Shown here: positions 1-10,612 of the stretch, piece by piece
Layout of the letters: each line of letters starts with the position of its first letter
How positions within the stretch are numbered: the first letter of the stretch is position 1
Assembly: GCF_033807575.1 (NCBI RefSeq)
Contig: NC_084708.1
Span: forward strand, 310,001 to 374,000
From: Cydia pomonella
Taxonomy: Eukaryota > Arthropoda > Insecta > Lepidoptera > Tortricidae
Direction of reading: 5' to 3'
Length of the DNA stretch: 64,000 bases
Notes under the pieces: generated by a model
What the model was told of the DNA's origin: nothing
Databases searched by the model: none
What the model saw: only the letters and a program-made list of their open reading frames with translations
Made by a program: the position numbers and the translations under genes

Positions 1-418
1 TCAATACAAACTTTCAATCTTATATTCATTCACACATGTAACACATATTGATTAGCCCAGCTCTAGTCGGTTGAGTACCGCCGACTTAATCCTGCTCATT
101 TGTTTACTTTTAATCTCCTATCACAACATTATGACACTCTTTTCTTCTCTTTAGCATAAATTACAAATGCCTTCCATGGCATCTCCATCGTTTAATTTTT
201 CCTTCTATTACAGTATTTATGTAATCGTCGTATCGTGCCACCAACATGAAAGGCAACTTCTGTTCCCAGTCATCGTCATAATAAATATATTTTTATTTAA
301 CTTAATTTAAACTTTTTCATTCGTTTCATGCTCTGTTCAAGTTCATACCTCTCATCCGTCGCCTTTTCCTTATCTAAACCGCACAGTGCGTGCTGTATTT
401 AGACATTTTTTTATTTGA

Positions 419-512
419 CCGGATCCGGTCCGGATCCGGTGATTTTTATCGGATCCGGTAGCTCCTGAAAAGTGCCGGATCCGGCCGGATTACCGGATCC
501 GCCGGACCGGAT
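419..512. repeat. CCGGATCCGG palindrome array
   Basis: Five GGATCC cores (421, 432, 451, 477, 495) lie in 80 bp, most inside the larger palindrome CCGGATCCGG, in otherwise AT-rich DNA. It looks like a short, diverged palindromic satellite or the end of a dispersed repeat. No coding potential. Confidence 0.6.
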
Positions 513-874
513 TGCAATCCCTACTATGAGCCCGGCGTTCTATCGAGTTTAGGGCTGCCAGCTGATATTTGGTGGTGCAGTCCCATAGGTGGCAGCAGTA
601 TTCCTCCTATACTGGTGGATGGTTAAACTCGAGCTCGGTAAGCGATCGGATGCCGTATGAGTGTGAGCCAACGCATCTGCATTGCTAGCGGCCGTTGAAC
701 CCGTGCAGAAGGTCGTGTTTCGGCGAACGCGAAATTCCGACAAGTTTACATTTCGAACCGCAACGGATTTTTAAGGCGTGTTTTATGTTACGGAAATAAA
801 GGATTAACTTGGTTGCCAGCTTAAAGTTACTTTGATATTTTTATGACGAAGATGTTAATATTGACAATGGATTA
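513..874. other. no gene seen
   Basis: GC-moderate stretch with a 64-codon minus-strand reading frame (549-743) that has no recognisable motif. Nothing here can be assigned. Confidence 0.4.
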
Positions 875-955
875 AGGGCGTCCGCTAGCTGGTGCGGGTG
901 CACGGAGCGAATGAGCGGGTTAACAATATAGTATAGTATCAGCAACACTAAACTA
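875..955 (+). mobile_element. MITE-like fragment related to the 38.4 kb element
   Basis: The block with GCTAGCTGGTGCGGGTGC and GGTGCACGGAGCG at 880-909 is matched in inverted orientation at 38539-38575. The adjacent GAGCGGGTT...AATAGTAT part is matched in direct orientation at 38416-38450. This arrangement suggests one terminal inverted repeat plus subterminal sequence of a small DNA-transposon family. Confidence 0.4.
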
Positions 956-1585
956 ACTTTCTTTAGGGTTTACCTTTATTATATAGAGTTCTATATCACC
1001 GAATATAATATTATTCATTCATTTTTTTTTATGTTCTTGATAATTTTTGTTAGATTTGGATAAAATTGGGCTGGTTCAAAGAGTTCCTCATTTTGCACGG
1101 AATAAATACGAAATCACAACTTGTGCCTGTAAAATATAATTATGTTCTTTACGACGAAATATATGTGATTTACGGTGAAATATATAAGATTAACGGTGAA
1201 ATATAAGTGATCGTAAATCAACAATAATTGCCTTTATTTTGCACAGAATAACTAGGGAACTTGATTTATCCATAAAATTGTTTCAAAATTTGACAAAAAA
1301 TATTCGACCACAAAATGAAAATAGGCCCAGGTACGAATCTAAAGTCTTGTCAGCATAGAAGAAATACGCCCAGTCGTTCATATATATATACCTAACCAAT
1401 TACCGACGTATTCTGTACGTTTGCGATATTCCGTATGTATTTAATCAGTGAGTGAGCCCGTTTTCGAGTCTCTTGCGCAACTCCATTCAATGGAAATTCC
1501 TCCCGATAGAGTTGGGCAAGACTAATGAGGAATAGAAATAGTGTACAAGAACCTCAAAGATATGTATTAATATACATACAGGTTG
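956..1585. other. no gene seen
   Basis: AT-rich. A short motif (tacggtgaaatata and variants) is loosely repeated around 1150-1205. Nothing else recognised. Confidence 0.4.
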
Positions 1586-2634
1586 TTAGGGTTCCGTAGC
1601 CAAATGGCAAAAAACGGAACCCTTATAGATTCGTCATGTCCGTCTGTCTGTCCGATTCTGTCACAGCCACTTTTTTCCGAAACTATAAGAGCTGTACTGT
1701 TCAAACTTAGTAAGTGGATGTATTCTATGAACCGCATTAAGATTTTCACACAAAAATAGAAAAAAAACAATAAATTTTGCGGGTTCCCCATACTTCGAAC
1801 TAAAACTCAAAAAATCTTTTTTCATCAAACCCATACGTGTGGGATATCTATGGATAGGTCTTCAAAAATGATATTGAGGTTTCTAATATCATTTTTTTCT
1901 AAAATGAATAGTTTGCGCGAGAGACACTTCTAAAGTGGTAAAATGTGTGTCCCCCCCCCCCGTAACTTCTAAAATAAAAGAATGAAAAATCTAAAAAAAA
2001 TATATGATATACATTGCCATGTAAACTTCCACCGAAAATTGGTTTGAACGAGATCTAGTAAGTAGTTTTTTTTTAATACGTCATGAAATTTAAAAAAAAA
2101 ATTTTTTTTCATCATACCCATACGTGTGGGGTATCTATGGATAGGTCTTCAAAAATGATATTAAGGTTTCTAATATCATTTTTTTTTAAACTGAATAGTT
2201 TGCGCGAGAGAACCTTCCAAAGTGAAAAAAAGTGTGTCCCCCCCCCTGTAACTTCTAAAATAACAGAATGAAAAATCTAAAAAAAATATATGATATACAT
2301 TACCATGCAAACTTCCACTGAAAATTGGTTTGAACGAGATCTAGTGAGTAGTTTTTTTTAATACGTCATAAAATTTAAAAAAAAATTTTTTCATCAAACA
2401 TATACGTGTGGGGTATCTATGGATAGGTCTTCAAAAATGATATTTAGGTTCCTAATATCATTTTTTTCTAAACTGAATAGTTTGCGCGAGAGTCACTTCC
2501 AAAGTGGTAAAATGTGTGTCCAAAGTGGTAAAATGTTGAACAAGATCTAGTACGAAGATTTTTTTTTAATACGTCTTAAATTGTACGGAACCCTTCATGC
2601 GCGAGTCCGACTCGCACTTGGCCGCTTTTTTTTT
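1586..2634 (+). mobile_element. GGGTTCCGTA-family element with three internal tandem units
   Basis: It starts with TTAGGGTTCCGTAG, shortly followed by the inverted ACGGAACCCT, then a GTCYGTCC proto-microsatellite. It ends with ACGGAACCCT, a GCGAGTCCGACTCGC hairpin and CTTGGCCG plus a T run. The same ends recur at 7976, 26912, 36534 and 40403. The interior holds about three tandem copies of a ~285 bp unit: the motif ACGTGTGGG occurs at 1835, 2122 and 2404, and the last unit is truncated. Non-coding. The palindromic ends and GTCY core recall helentron-type (HINE/DINE-like) non-autonomous elements; that assignment is inference. Confidence 0.7.
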
Positions 2635-3141
2635 AAGAACTTGCAATATTTTACGGTGAGAATATATAGTACAGGGTCACTTTTATTGTACTATGAATAA
2701 TAGTTTAAAAGGGGTGCCATTTCGTAATTAATTACTGCACGTATTTTTATTTTATTCTTAGCTTCAATTTGACCGTCACCGGATTTGAGTTGAAGTTTTC
2801 GTAAAATGTATGGAAATTGAAAAAGAAGTTTATTTTTCAATTTATTAGCTCCGACCTTGTTATTTAAGGTCAATATAATGGTATATCTTTTAAGCTAAAG
2901 TTTGAATAAGGAGACAATACATAGATATGTATACTCCGCAGACCATACAAAATATAACAATATTTACATGAAAACTTTGAAATGGATGGAAATATCGATA
3001 TCAAACCAGCCAAAATGTATAAAACAGCCGGCTCCTGAAATACATGCACACCTCTTGGGACCAAATGATGGTATTAAAATTATATCCATCTTGCTGGGAA
3101 TTAATTTCGCTTTTTATGGATCTATTTTGATTGGCCTATAA
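2635..3141. other. no gene seen
   Basis: AT-rich. Two short reading frames on opposite strands (2870-3064 minus, 2902-3141 plus) overlap and show no motif; I regard them as chance. Confidence 0.4.
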
Positions 3142-4832
3142 CCACTCACATGATTCCGATTTTAACGAAAGGTGCCCTGAATTGCTCTGCCATTTCGCAG
3201 ATACGACGGCACAGTGTCGTGATATCTTCAAAAATCGATAACTTTGCTTCTGCTTAAGCATTTGGAATAATTCTTTCGGTTTTATAATGATAAAGAAACA
3301 AAGAAATTTATTTTCTTACTTTAGCTATTTGCTGTTATAATAAAAATAATTATTAAAAATTCACGAAGTTTACCCAAAGGAATAATTTCCGAGTTATAGT
3401 AGAAAACTATTTTTAATAAAAAATCTAAATCGATAACATATCTTTTTTTTGTATTCAATTTAAAGAAGGCTTAATAAGCTTTTAATTGATACTAAAAACC
3501 TTGATAGCTCACCTATAAAATTGCAGAGTAAAACTGATTCAAATTCTGATAAGGAACTTTCGAATTGCTCCACCTGGCGTGTAACTATGTGCTATGTTCG
3601 TGATTTTTTTGTGGCTAATTTAGACACTGAAGTACAAAAATATAGTAAAAAACCGTTTAAGACACTAATTACCTTGAAATAAAATACATAATTTATGTAA
3701 TTATCATAATGATAGTGGCTTTATAACTTAAAATAACAAAGGAGTATTTACATACCTACTAAACTTTGGTGTTTTTAAAACGGCCGATCACCAACAACCG
3801 AACTAACTTATAACTACACTAACACGTATAATATATACACCATAACATACACTTTACAACAAATTAAGCACAATAAGCAAATAGTAACTATTACCACATG
3901 AAATTATACTGATTACAAACGTAAATAAACAAACAAACTGACCTGCGCCATGTCAAAAACAAAGATGGCTACCTATTCAGGTCGGAAACACAACAGTCGC
4001 GCAGTGCAGATGTTCAACAGAAATAGGAACTTTTAACACATTCACTGCCAGACGAAAAACGGCAAGCTACCCCAGGATCCGGGCAATATAGCAAAGAAAT
4101 ATTAGTAAATAGAAATTATAAGTAAGTAGTAACAAACACCCCAAAACGCGTATGCAACGTCTAGTGTACCACATGCCTTACGATGTACAGAAATGCTTTA
4201 AGCAACCAGAGTTGCTGTGTTTGTACTTACAATTTTCCGTCACATGGTTTGTTCGCTAATCCTGGATAATACACAGTGATTTAATGCATTTTATTGTTTA
4301 TTAATGTAATTTAATAATCCAACTATTTAATGACTATAGGTTGCTCAAGATATATTTGGTAATCATAGAAATCTAGGGCATTAAAATAGGAAACACGCCA
4401 AAAATCTACAGAGTTATTGGTTTGAAGTGAGATTTTATGGTCATCAATATTAAGTAGGTCTAAAATATAGTTTTAATCTAATAGACCAATAAACGCGGAG
4501 TAATTTAATATATAATACTAACAGAAATATGTAAATTTGAATACTTACGGCATTTTAAAACACGCAGCAACTTTTAACACACGCACTTTTCCGAACAACT
4601 TGCAAAGTGACATAGATAAAAAATACTGTGGTTATGTCTATGTGGTTGAAACATTTTTTAAATATTGTCACGTTGGTATTCTGTGTTTTAATAATTGTTT
4701 ACACCATATCTGTGCAGCCCTTCACAGATAAGAAATAAAAAACCGCATACACTCCGTTCGCAACTCGAGTTGCGACGATCATTTTAGAGGTGCGAAATGT
4801 TGAAACCTTAGTTGCTGGAATCATGTGAGTGG
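3142..4832. mobile_element. candidate 1.69 kb DNA transposon with 16 bp TIRs
   Basis: A 16 bp block, CCACTCACATGATTCC, at 3142-3157 is repeated exactly in inverted orientation at 4817-4832. Each is flanked outside by ATAA (3138-3141, 4833-4836), which fits a 4 bp target duplication. The interior is AT-rich with no transposase trace, so it would be non-autonomous or a relic. Near the right end is an 18 bp perfect palindrome around CTCGAG (4758-4775). I do not recognise the superfamily. Confidence 0.5.
4033..4060 (+). repeat. terminus of the TTAA/CACTGCC MITE family
   Basis: TTAACACATTCACTGCC is the same kind of end as that of the small TTAA-flanked element at 33792-33914 (right end, inverted: TTAACGCATTCACTGCC). 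Only one end is visible here, inside the 1.69 kb inverted-repeat element. Confidence 0.4.
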
Positions 4833-4836
4833 ATAA

Positions 4837-5103
4837 CTAGCAATATTGACTGGTATAAACGCAAGCGTCCGATTGTAGACTTTATTCAGTAGCAATAAGG
4901 TTTATAAGACAATAAGACGCTAGACTGCAATGTATATTTGATTTTCGTACATTTGATATCAGACTTTATTCAGTTGCAATAGGGTCTTTTATAGGTGGTG
5001 TTGGACGGTACAAATGATGGCAGTTTATTTATAATGGCGACATTACACTCGCAGGTTCCGTGGCTATTCCAATAAGTGAGATAGGACTTGTACGGCGGGA
5101 GAA
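4837..5103. other. no gene seen
   Basis: Contains two loosely similar phrases (agactttattcagt...caata) about 90 bp apart at 4877 and 4971. Nothing else recognised. Confidence 0.3.
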
Positions 5104-5106
5104 CTG

Positions 5107-5225
5107 GGGCCCGTTTCTCAAAAGCTTGTAACTTGTAATACAAGCGGATGTCATTTTTTGACAGCTTTTGTTAGAAAGGGACTTTCACTTGTATTACGAG
5201 CTACAAGTTTTTGAGAAACGGGCCC
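5107..5225. mobile_element. MITE, ~119 bp, nearly palindromic
   Basis: Inverted termini of about 38 bp: GGGCCCGTTTCTCAAAAGC at the left and its near-perfect complement at the right, both continuing through CTTGTAATACAAG-type sequence. CTG on both sides could be a 3 bp target duplication. Confidence 0.75.
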
Positions 5226-5370
5226 CTGGCCAGGTGCATGTCGGGCCAAGTAATCGTTTTTGTTTTTTTTTTTTTCAATCTTAAAGTTATTCGCCAAACT
5301 GCTTACGCATGGGAGACAGCGCTCATTCTTTGCAGATTTGTACTATGCACCTCGAAGAGTCAAGTAGGTA

Positions 5371-5590
5371 CAGTCAGCTTCAAAAGTAGCGGATCAAATA
5401 ACGCTTCATAAGTATCTACCATTCCGTAACAGCTTAACAAAAAGAGATGTCCTTAATATACAACAACTAAGACTGTAAAAGATATATTTTTGAATGCGAA
5501 TTTTAGAAAATTATCTTCATTTCGAAAAGTTATACGGAATATCAGATACTTTTGGCGCGTTGTTTCATCCGCTACTTTTGATGCTGACTG
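5371..5590. mobile_element. MITE of the CAGTCAGC...TAGCGG family (TA target)
   Basis: Left end CAGTCAGCTTCAAAAGTAGC and its complement at the right, inverted over about 32 bp and flanked by TA. This is a Tc1/mariner-type arrangement. The same ends occur at 60799 and 61595 around a larger nested composite. Confidence 0.75.
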
Positions 5591-5593
5591 TAC

Positions 5594-6538
5594 AACACTT
5601 AAGTTGCTACCATTCTATGCTTTCCCTAAATTAAACATTACGGTTACAATATGCAAGTATGCAGGTACACTAATATTTATAAAATAAAATAGTCAACCAG
5701 CTTTTTACAAATACATAATTTTACAAAAAGGTGGATGTTATCTAAAAATGTTTTTATATTTTATTTATTACTGAGTTCCATTAATCTATATTTCTTATCC
5801 TTGGAGAGGATTCTATTTCATTATATATTTCCGGTTCTGTAACTTCTGTAAGTTTGTATATATTTATTTATATCTTGTATTAGGAAAATTTAAAAAAAAA
5901 GATGCGACGAAAAGAGCGTAATTTAGAAAATATTTTTGAGAATAGACGCAGAGAAACAAAATCGAAGTAAATTAATGAAATTTAAAACCCAAAAATTGCA
6001 ATTAGGCTCCGCAAGTAATTTTTATATATTAGCCTCCTACAACTGTAAAAATATTACTAAAGACATACATAATACGCTCGGAAAACATAACCCTCTAAAT
6101 TGCAGGGTATGTAATATCAATATGACATCAAATCGACATCAATTTCTAAGCTCAAATCGACCTTCAATATGTTTGTATGTTACCGTAACACCCCTAAGCT
6201 CCTTGCGCTTAAAACTTTTCTTGACATTTAGAATGATATATACAAAGTATAAAGTGATATTCTATGAGCGCTTGTAAACACCACAGTTTGAGAACTTTGT
6301 GATAAACATAACAAGGTTGTCCCCGCTGAATTACAAACGTATGCTAAACAGGGGTCGCCATACGTCAGGATTTCCCTGACATGTCAGGATTTTAAGTCTT
6401 TTGGCAGGATTGGAGTATGGACACTTGGAGATTGACATGTTTTTTTAGAAACCTCAACTACTTACTGGAAGCTAGTTAAAAGTATGGAGTTGGGCAGAGG
6501 AAACGGGAGACTAATACTGTAGCTAATTCAGCGAATAT
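5594..6538. other. no gene seen
   Basis: AT-rich. The longest reading frame (5936-6277 plus, 113 codons) is Lys/Asn/Ile-rich with no motif, typical of chance ORFs in this composition. Confidence 0.4.
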
Positions 6539-7025
6539 GAGCGTGCATAAACTGTAGGGGGCAGCACCTTGAAGGATTTAACATCTGGAGTCGCCTTTAA
6601 GAGCTTACCCCTCTGTCGAAAACCTCGGCCAATGGTCATAATTATGTATTGTATGGACTGATGTTTATCTGACATGTCTATTTGTGCGTTAAGTACAAAT
6701 AGACATACATTTGACGTGCCCCTCCCCCGTAAAAATCGGCAGACTGTTTTGTACAGAAAATTACAGACAAGGGGTCTCCAGTTGTTAAATCACCAAGGGC
6801 AGCACAGGAGAAGTCAGATTTTTGGCGCAAAGTAAATGTGAAGTTTATGTTTCCAATGTAGCCTACAAGATGGCAGAACCTACTATTCACAAGAAAATTT
6901 ACAAGAACGGTAGATAGCAGCAATTGGTTTGGCGTGAAGTGTCAATGTATATGTTTATATTTCCGATTCAGGCCACAAGATGGCAGACTCTCCAACGCGC
7001 ACAGTCCCTTAAGGCTCTAGTGCAT
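6539..7025 (-). mobile_element. antisense copy of the LINE 5' region, split by a MITE
   Basis: The reverse complement of 6798-7025 plus 6539-6567 matches 14440-14655, the 5' region of the full-length LINE. Shared blocks include GTGCGCGTTGGAG, two CCATCTTG motifs (antisense at about 6868 and 6973) and a CCAAAAATCTGAC block. No ORF1, ORF2 or 3' UTR sequence follows. This is unusual, because LINE copies normally lose the 5' end. Either this is a separate repeat that the LINE uses as its 5' region, or a deletion removed the rest. Confidence 0.7.
6568..6797. mobile_element. hAT-like MITE with perfect 8 bp target duplication
   Basis: Ends are CTTGAAGGATTTAAC and its complement-like GTTAAATCACCAAG. 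Both sides carry GGCAGCAC (6560-6567, 6798-6805), an exact 8 bp direct repeat. The homologous unoccupied site in the LINE 5' region (about 14628-14638, antisense) has the octamer once, which supports insertion. Related copies lie at 46202 and 49695. Confidence 0.85.
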
Positions 7026-7287
7026 GATGGATCACGAAAGGTTTTGAAATGAGGGATTGAATGAGCGGATTAAAAAAAACACCGTCCAGGCAATGTCAGC
7101 ATTTTTAAGGTAATGTCCGGATTTTGTCTGGATATTTTTTTTTCATATGTCAACCCTACACAGGGATGGCGATTAAAGCATTAGCATACTTTGTAACTAT
7201 TATCATATTACACATAGTTACTACGTATAATGAATGCAAGTGATCATATTTTACAACTGGGGATGCGAGTATTTTAGCAGAAACGGG
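7026..7287. other. no gene seen
   Basis: No recognisable feature; contains a loosely repeated phrase about 'caatgtc...ttaaggtaatgtccgg'. Confidence 0.3.
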
Positions 7288-7306
7288 TCATCATCATCAT
7301 CATCAT
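7288..7306 (-). repeat. (TCA)n microsatellite
   Basis: Six TCA units. On the minus strand this is (TGA)n, the kind of 3' tail seen after RTE-type LINE insertions, but no coding remnant is attached here. Confidence 0.6.
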
Positions 7307-7350
7307 AAACTTAAGAGTTATTCTCTTGTCAGTGGAGTATCATCCGGTTT

Positions 7351-7400
7351 TTAGGGTTCCGTAGTCAACTAGGAACCCAGGATGGAATACAGAATGTTTT
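7351..7400 (+). mobile_element. fragment of a GGGTTCCGTA-family element
   Basis: TTTTTAGGGTTCCGTAG followed within 10 bp by GGAACCC gives the 5' hairpin of this family. The GTCY core and 3' end are missing. Confidence 0.5.
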
Positions 7401-7675
7401 TTTTTTCACATTTGAGTTGGTTCGATTTCCAGACAAAGTAACTTATTTTTTTTAAATCTTTGTATGCAGTATTACTCAGTTTTGAAAATAAAATAAAGTC
7501 ACCTTTTAGCAAAATATCCTATGTCTTATATTTAAGGTACTTTCCCTTGTTGTCCCATAGTCTTGGAACGCCCTGTATATGTTACTATAATATCCAAGCC
7601 AAGTTTTATGTCATTTCAGCGAGTCGTTTTAAAATGCGAGAGTAACTTCGATTGTATGGCGGCGGCTAGGTTATT

Positions 7676-7975
7676 TTTTTATGATATAAAGCAAACGAGC
7701 AGATGGATCACCTGATGGTAAGCGATTACCGCCGCCCATGCACACATGGGGTTGTAAGTGCGTTGCCGGACTTCAAGGAGTACGCTCTTTTCTTGAAGGT
7801 TTGAAGGTCGTTTCGGTCCGGAAATACCGCAGGCGACAGTTCATTCGCAGTGTAACTGTTTGAGGCAGAAAGTTTCTGGAAAAACGGACAAGGACTGCCA
7901 ACGATCTACCAACCATCTGGTGAGGATGGAAATGTCGCGTGGGTTCGTGTGACTCTTAATAGTCGTCCCCTCACG
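7676..7975 (-). pseudogene. LINE family A, C-terminal coding remnant plus 3' end
   Basis: Read on the minus strand, this encodes frameshifted traces of a conserved LINE pol C-terminus (RFSRNFLPQT, then codons resembling FKKRAY in another frame). It is followed by the family's 3' UTR (rc of GGCAAACGAGCAGA-type sequence) and an A-rich end. The same family is better preserved at 50208-50678 and present at 21074-21347. It is a dead, 5'-truncated copy with at least one frameshift. Confidence 0.65.
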
Positions 7976-8343
7976 TTTTAGGGTTCCGTGCCTCAAAAGG
8001 AAAAAACGGAACCCTTATAGGATAGGATCACTTTGTTATCCGTCCGTCCGTCTGTCTAACAAGACGCAGACACATAAACACAGACTGAAACGCGTCGAGG
8101 TATCGAGTTCAAATTAAATTCATATACTCAGGTCTACAACCCCTTAAAGCTGTGAAAAAATGCCGCAAAAAACGTATCAATGAATAAACGAATCAAAATT
8201 AATAAGGTACTTTCCGTTGACTTAGAACTAAGAAATTTCGCAAGTTTTTTTTTACACTACAAATACAGGAAAAAATCTCAAAACTATACATTTTTTAGAA
8301 ATTAAAAAAAAGTTAAATTTGTACGGAACCCTCGGTATTTTTT
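7976..8343 (+). mobile_element. GGGTTCCGTA-family element
   Basis: 5' end TTTTAGGGTTCCGTG with inverted ACGGAACCC 20 bp on, then CCGTCCGTCCGTCTGTC, and a 3' end GTACGGAACCCTCGG. Length about 368 bp. Closest relative in the window is 40403-40811, with shared internal phrases about tttccgttgac and tacaggaaaaa. Confidence 0.75.
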
Positions 8344-8395
8344 ACTACGTAACGTTAAGCTTTATTGAGAGTCTTATTGAGCTTCACTCCTTACT

Positions 8396-8574
8396 ACATT
8401 CCAAATCCAAAAGTGTGTCTCTCTGTCTGTCTGCCTGTTACCTCTTCACGCTTAAACCGGTGAACTGATTTGTATAATATTTAGTACCTACATATACCTA
8501 GTTGAGGTCCCGGCAAAGGCAATGGGAATTTCCATCACAGATTTCCGCAGACCAAGTGGAGTAAGCAGAAGCTA
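8396..8574 (+). mobile_element. Helitron-like element, diverged
   Basis: GTCTGTCTGCC, CCTCTTCACGCTTAAACC and a 3' end GCAGAAGCTAC|T match the family at 44737-45090 (ending CTAG|T). The last base of the CTRR terminus has mutated. Confidence 0.55.
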
Positions 8575-9660
8575 CTAATCTATTACAGATTTCCTTACTT
8601 CATAATAATAAACTGTTTAACCATACCTTCCAACATGGTTAAAATTATGATTAACAATTTTTAGACTTGCTTAAAACTTAAACTTATAAAGCTTGAATCT
8701 TATCATAAATAAGACTTTGCACATTGAACGCCACGCTCGCATTTCATACTTAAAAATCGATCGTATGTGCTCGGTTTAGCAGCGTAAAACTTATTATAAA
8801 TTGATTTTGATCTATGTATGGAACGAACACTCTAAGCTCACTTGTTTCTCTATGGTTGTGGAAATAGTAAGTACCAATCTGCAAGTCCATACATAGAAAA
8901 AAAAAAAAAAAAGTACCAATCTGTCTAGTCACAAGTCTCTAACACATTCCGCAAGTATGCTAACTGTAATCTGCTCATGTTAATTCCGACTGCAGGCAAT
9001 AGTGTTGCATGAAATTTGCCTAAACTCTATTTATCTGAAGTATGATCAAATTGAATATGAAAGTATGCTGCGAAGCAATGTTCTAGGCGAAGAGCTGGCT
9101 GCGAAAAACGAACACAATTGAATATTTTTATTGCTCGACCTCCATGCCTGGTTGCTCATCAGTGAGGGTATTCCACTAAAAGGTCTACTTTGTAGGCGTC
9201 GTAGCGCGTATGGCAGCTACCTTAATAACTTGCAGAAATCTGTATTATACACCGTTGAATTTAAAGCAAAGTTATCAAACGTTATCATGCCAAATATCGG
9301 CTTCTGTGTTACAAAAATAACATCACGTACCGAATACCTACCGGGGCATTCGGTATCCAACCGAATGCCCCATTAGAGGACAGAGAAGCATGCCTACACA
9401 GAGGATATACATTCAACTGAAAGAGCTATATACACAAGTCGACTGACATTAAATTCATACAAATTTTGTCAGTGGTTTGGACGCTACCGTGGAACAGTTG
9501 AGTTCATAAATATGTATACATTACTTCACCTCGACTGAACAAGCCACTCATTCATACATAAACATCCATACATAGATTTTTAAAATGATGAGTATGATTT
9601 TGCTTCTTGTATCCACCGATGAACAGCTGCCAAATGCCCGGATCTAGCAATAAGGATAAC
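8575..9660. other. no gene; one strong hairpin
   Basis: AT-rich. At 9343-9371 GGGGCATTCGGT and ACCGAATGCCCC form a perfect 12 bp stem with a 5-nt loop. A poly(A) run lies near 8899. Short reading frames here carry no motif. Confidence 0.5.
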
Positions 9661-9725
9661 TAACTATTCATTCATTCATTCATTCATTTATTCCTTTATA
9701 AAACATAGTTTTACATGTCAATACA
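9661..9725 (-). repeat. LINE-type 3' tail with (ATTC)n
   Basis: Five or more ATTC units run into TTTATTCCTTTATAAAAC. On the minus strand this reads as a LINE 3' end with an (AATG)n tail. No coding remnant is attached. Confidence 0.45.
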
Positions 9726-10179
9726 AATTTTCATATTTAGAACTATTAGCTAACTTACATAATATAACATCAGTCTAATATAATGTTATGTTAAAGCGTC
9801 TATCTAAAGGGTTAAAGCGTTTTCATATTGTTCGATCTGACATCTGATATCAGACCCCAAAGAAGAAAATGAAAAAAGCTTAAGTGCTTAGTTGTTTAAA
9901 TTAAAACGTTAACCCATTAAGGATTTGATCCCATAGATTAGTTTGCATAACTTTTTCCGAGGCTAGCTCTTAGTCTATTCTGCTTTGTCATACACAACAC
10001 TATCTAATGTGTGTCTTTTTGGTACAAGGCAATATCTTCTTACTCAGCTGTGCGCAGTAGGCAGGGTTGTGTTGTAATAAATAAATAAATACTTAACTAC
10101 TAAGTACTCAAAAGAAAATAGAATAGTGGCCACTAAGAATTTTGATCGATACGGGAAAACTAATTCTATTCTGGTTAAC
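9726..10179. other. no gene seen
   Basis: AT-rich, nothing recognised. Confidence 0.4.
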
Positions 10180-10612
10180 ATAACATATTTATTAATTAAT
10201 AAATAAAATAAAATAAACATTATAGGATATTATTACACAAATTGGCTAAGTCCCACAGTAAGCTCAATAAGGCTTGTGTTGAGGGTACTTAGACAACGAT
10301 ATATACTATAAGTATAAATGTGACATTATCTCTGAAAAGGTACCTTATTGTCGTTGGCGCTTACGCCATTATCAGCGATGCTCCCATATTATAAATAACG
10401 CCGCGCTACGCAGTGCGGCGTAAGCGCTATCGACAATAAGGTCCTTTTTCATAGATAATGTCACAAATATTTATAAAATACATAGAAAACACTTATGACT
10501 CAGGAACAAATATCCGTATTCATCACACAAATAAATGCCCCTGCCAGGATTTGAACCCGGGACCATCGGCTTCATAGGCAGTGTCACTAACCACTAGGCT
10601 AGACCGGTCGTC
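10180..10612 (-). mobile_element. tRNA-derived SINE, interrupted by a MITE
   Basis: On the minus strand the 5' head carries a pol III A box (TAGCCTAGTGGTTAG) and a B box (GGTCCCGGGTTCAAATCC, complement at 10547-10564). A family-specific body and an AT-rich tail follow. Copies at 52665-52971, 50998-51440 and 60203-60366 share the body phrase TTGTCTAAGTACCCTCAAC. The SINE is split at 10320-10464 by a palindromic MITE. Confidence 0.85.
10320..10464. mobile_element. palindromic MITE nested in SINE
   Basis: 145 bp with ~35 bp inverted ends starting GTGACATTATCT. AAAT on both sides (10316-10319, 10465-10468) is a target duplication. Uninterrupted SINE copies read TATAAATATTTAT at this point, exactly what removal of the MITE and one AAAT restores. 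Confidence 0.85.

Noticed and set aside
5936..6277. 113-codon plus-strand ORF
   Set aside because: Low-complexity, Lys/Asn/Ile-rich, no motif, AT-rich DNA.
10540..10612. Functional tRNA gene on the minus strand
   Set aside because: A and B boxes are present but no cloverleaf acceptor pairing; the head belongs to a SINE with several copies.
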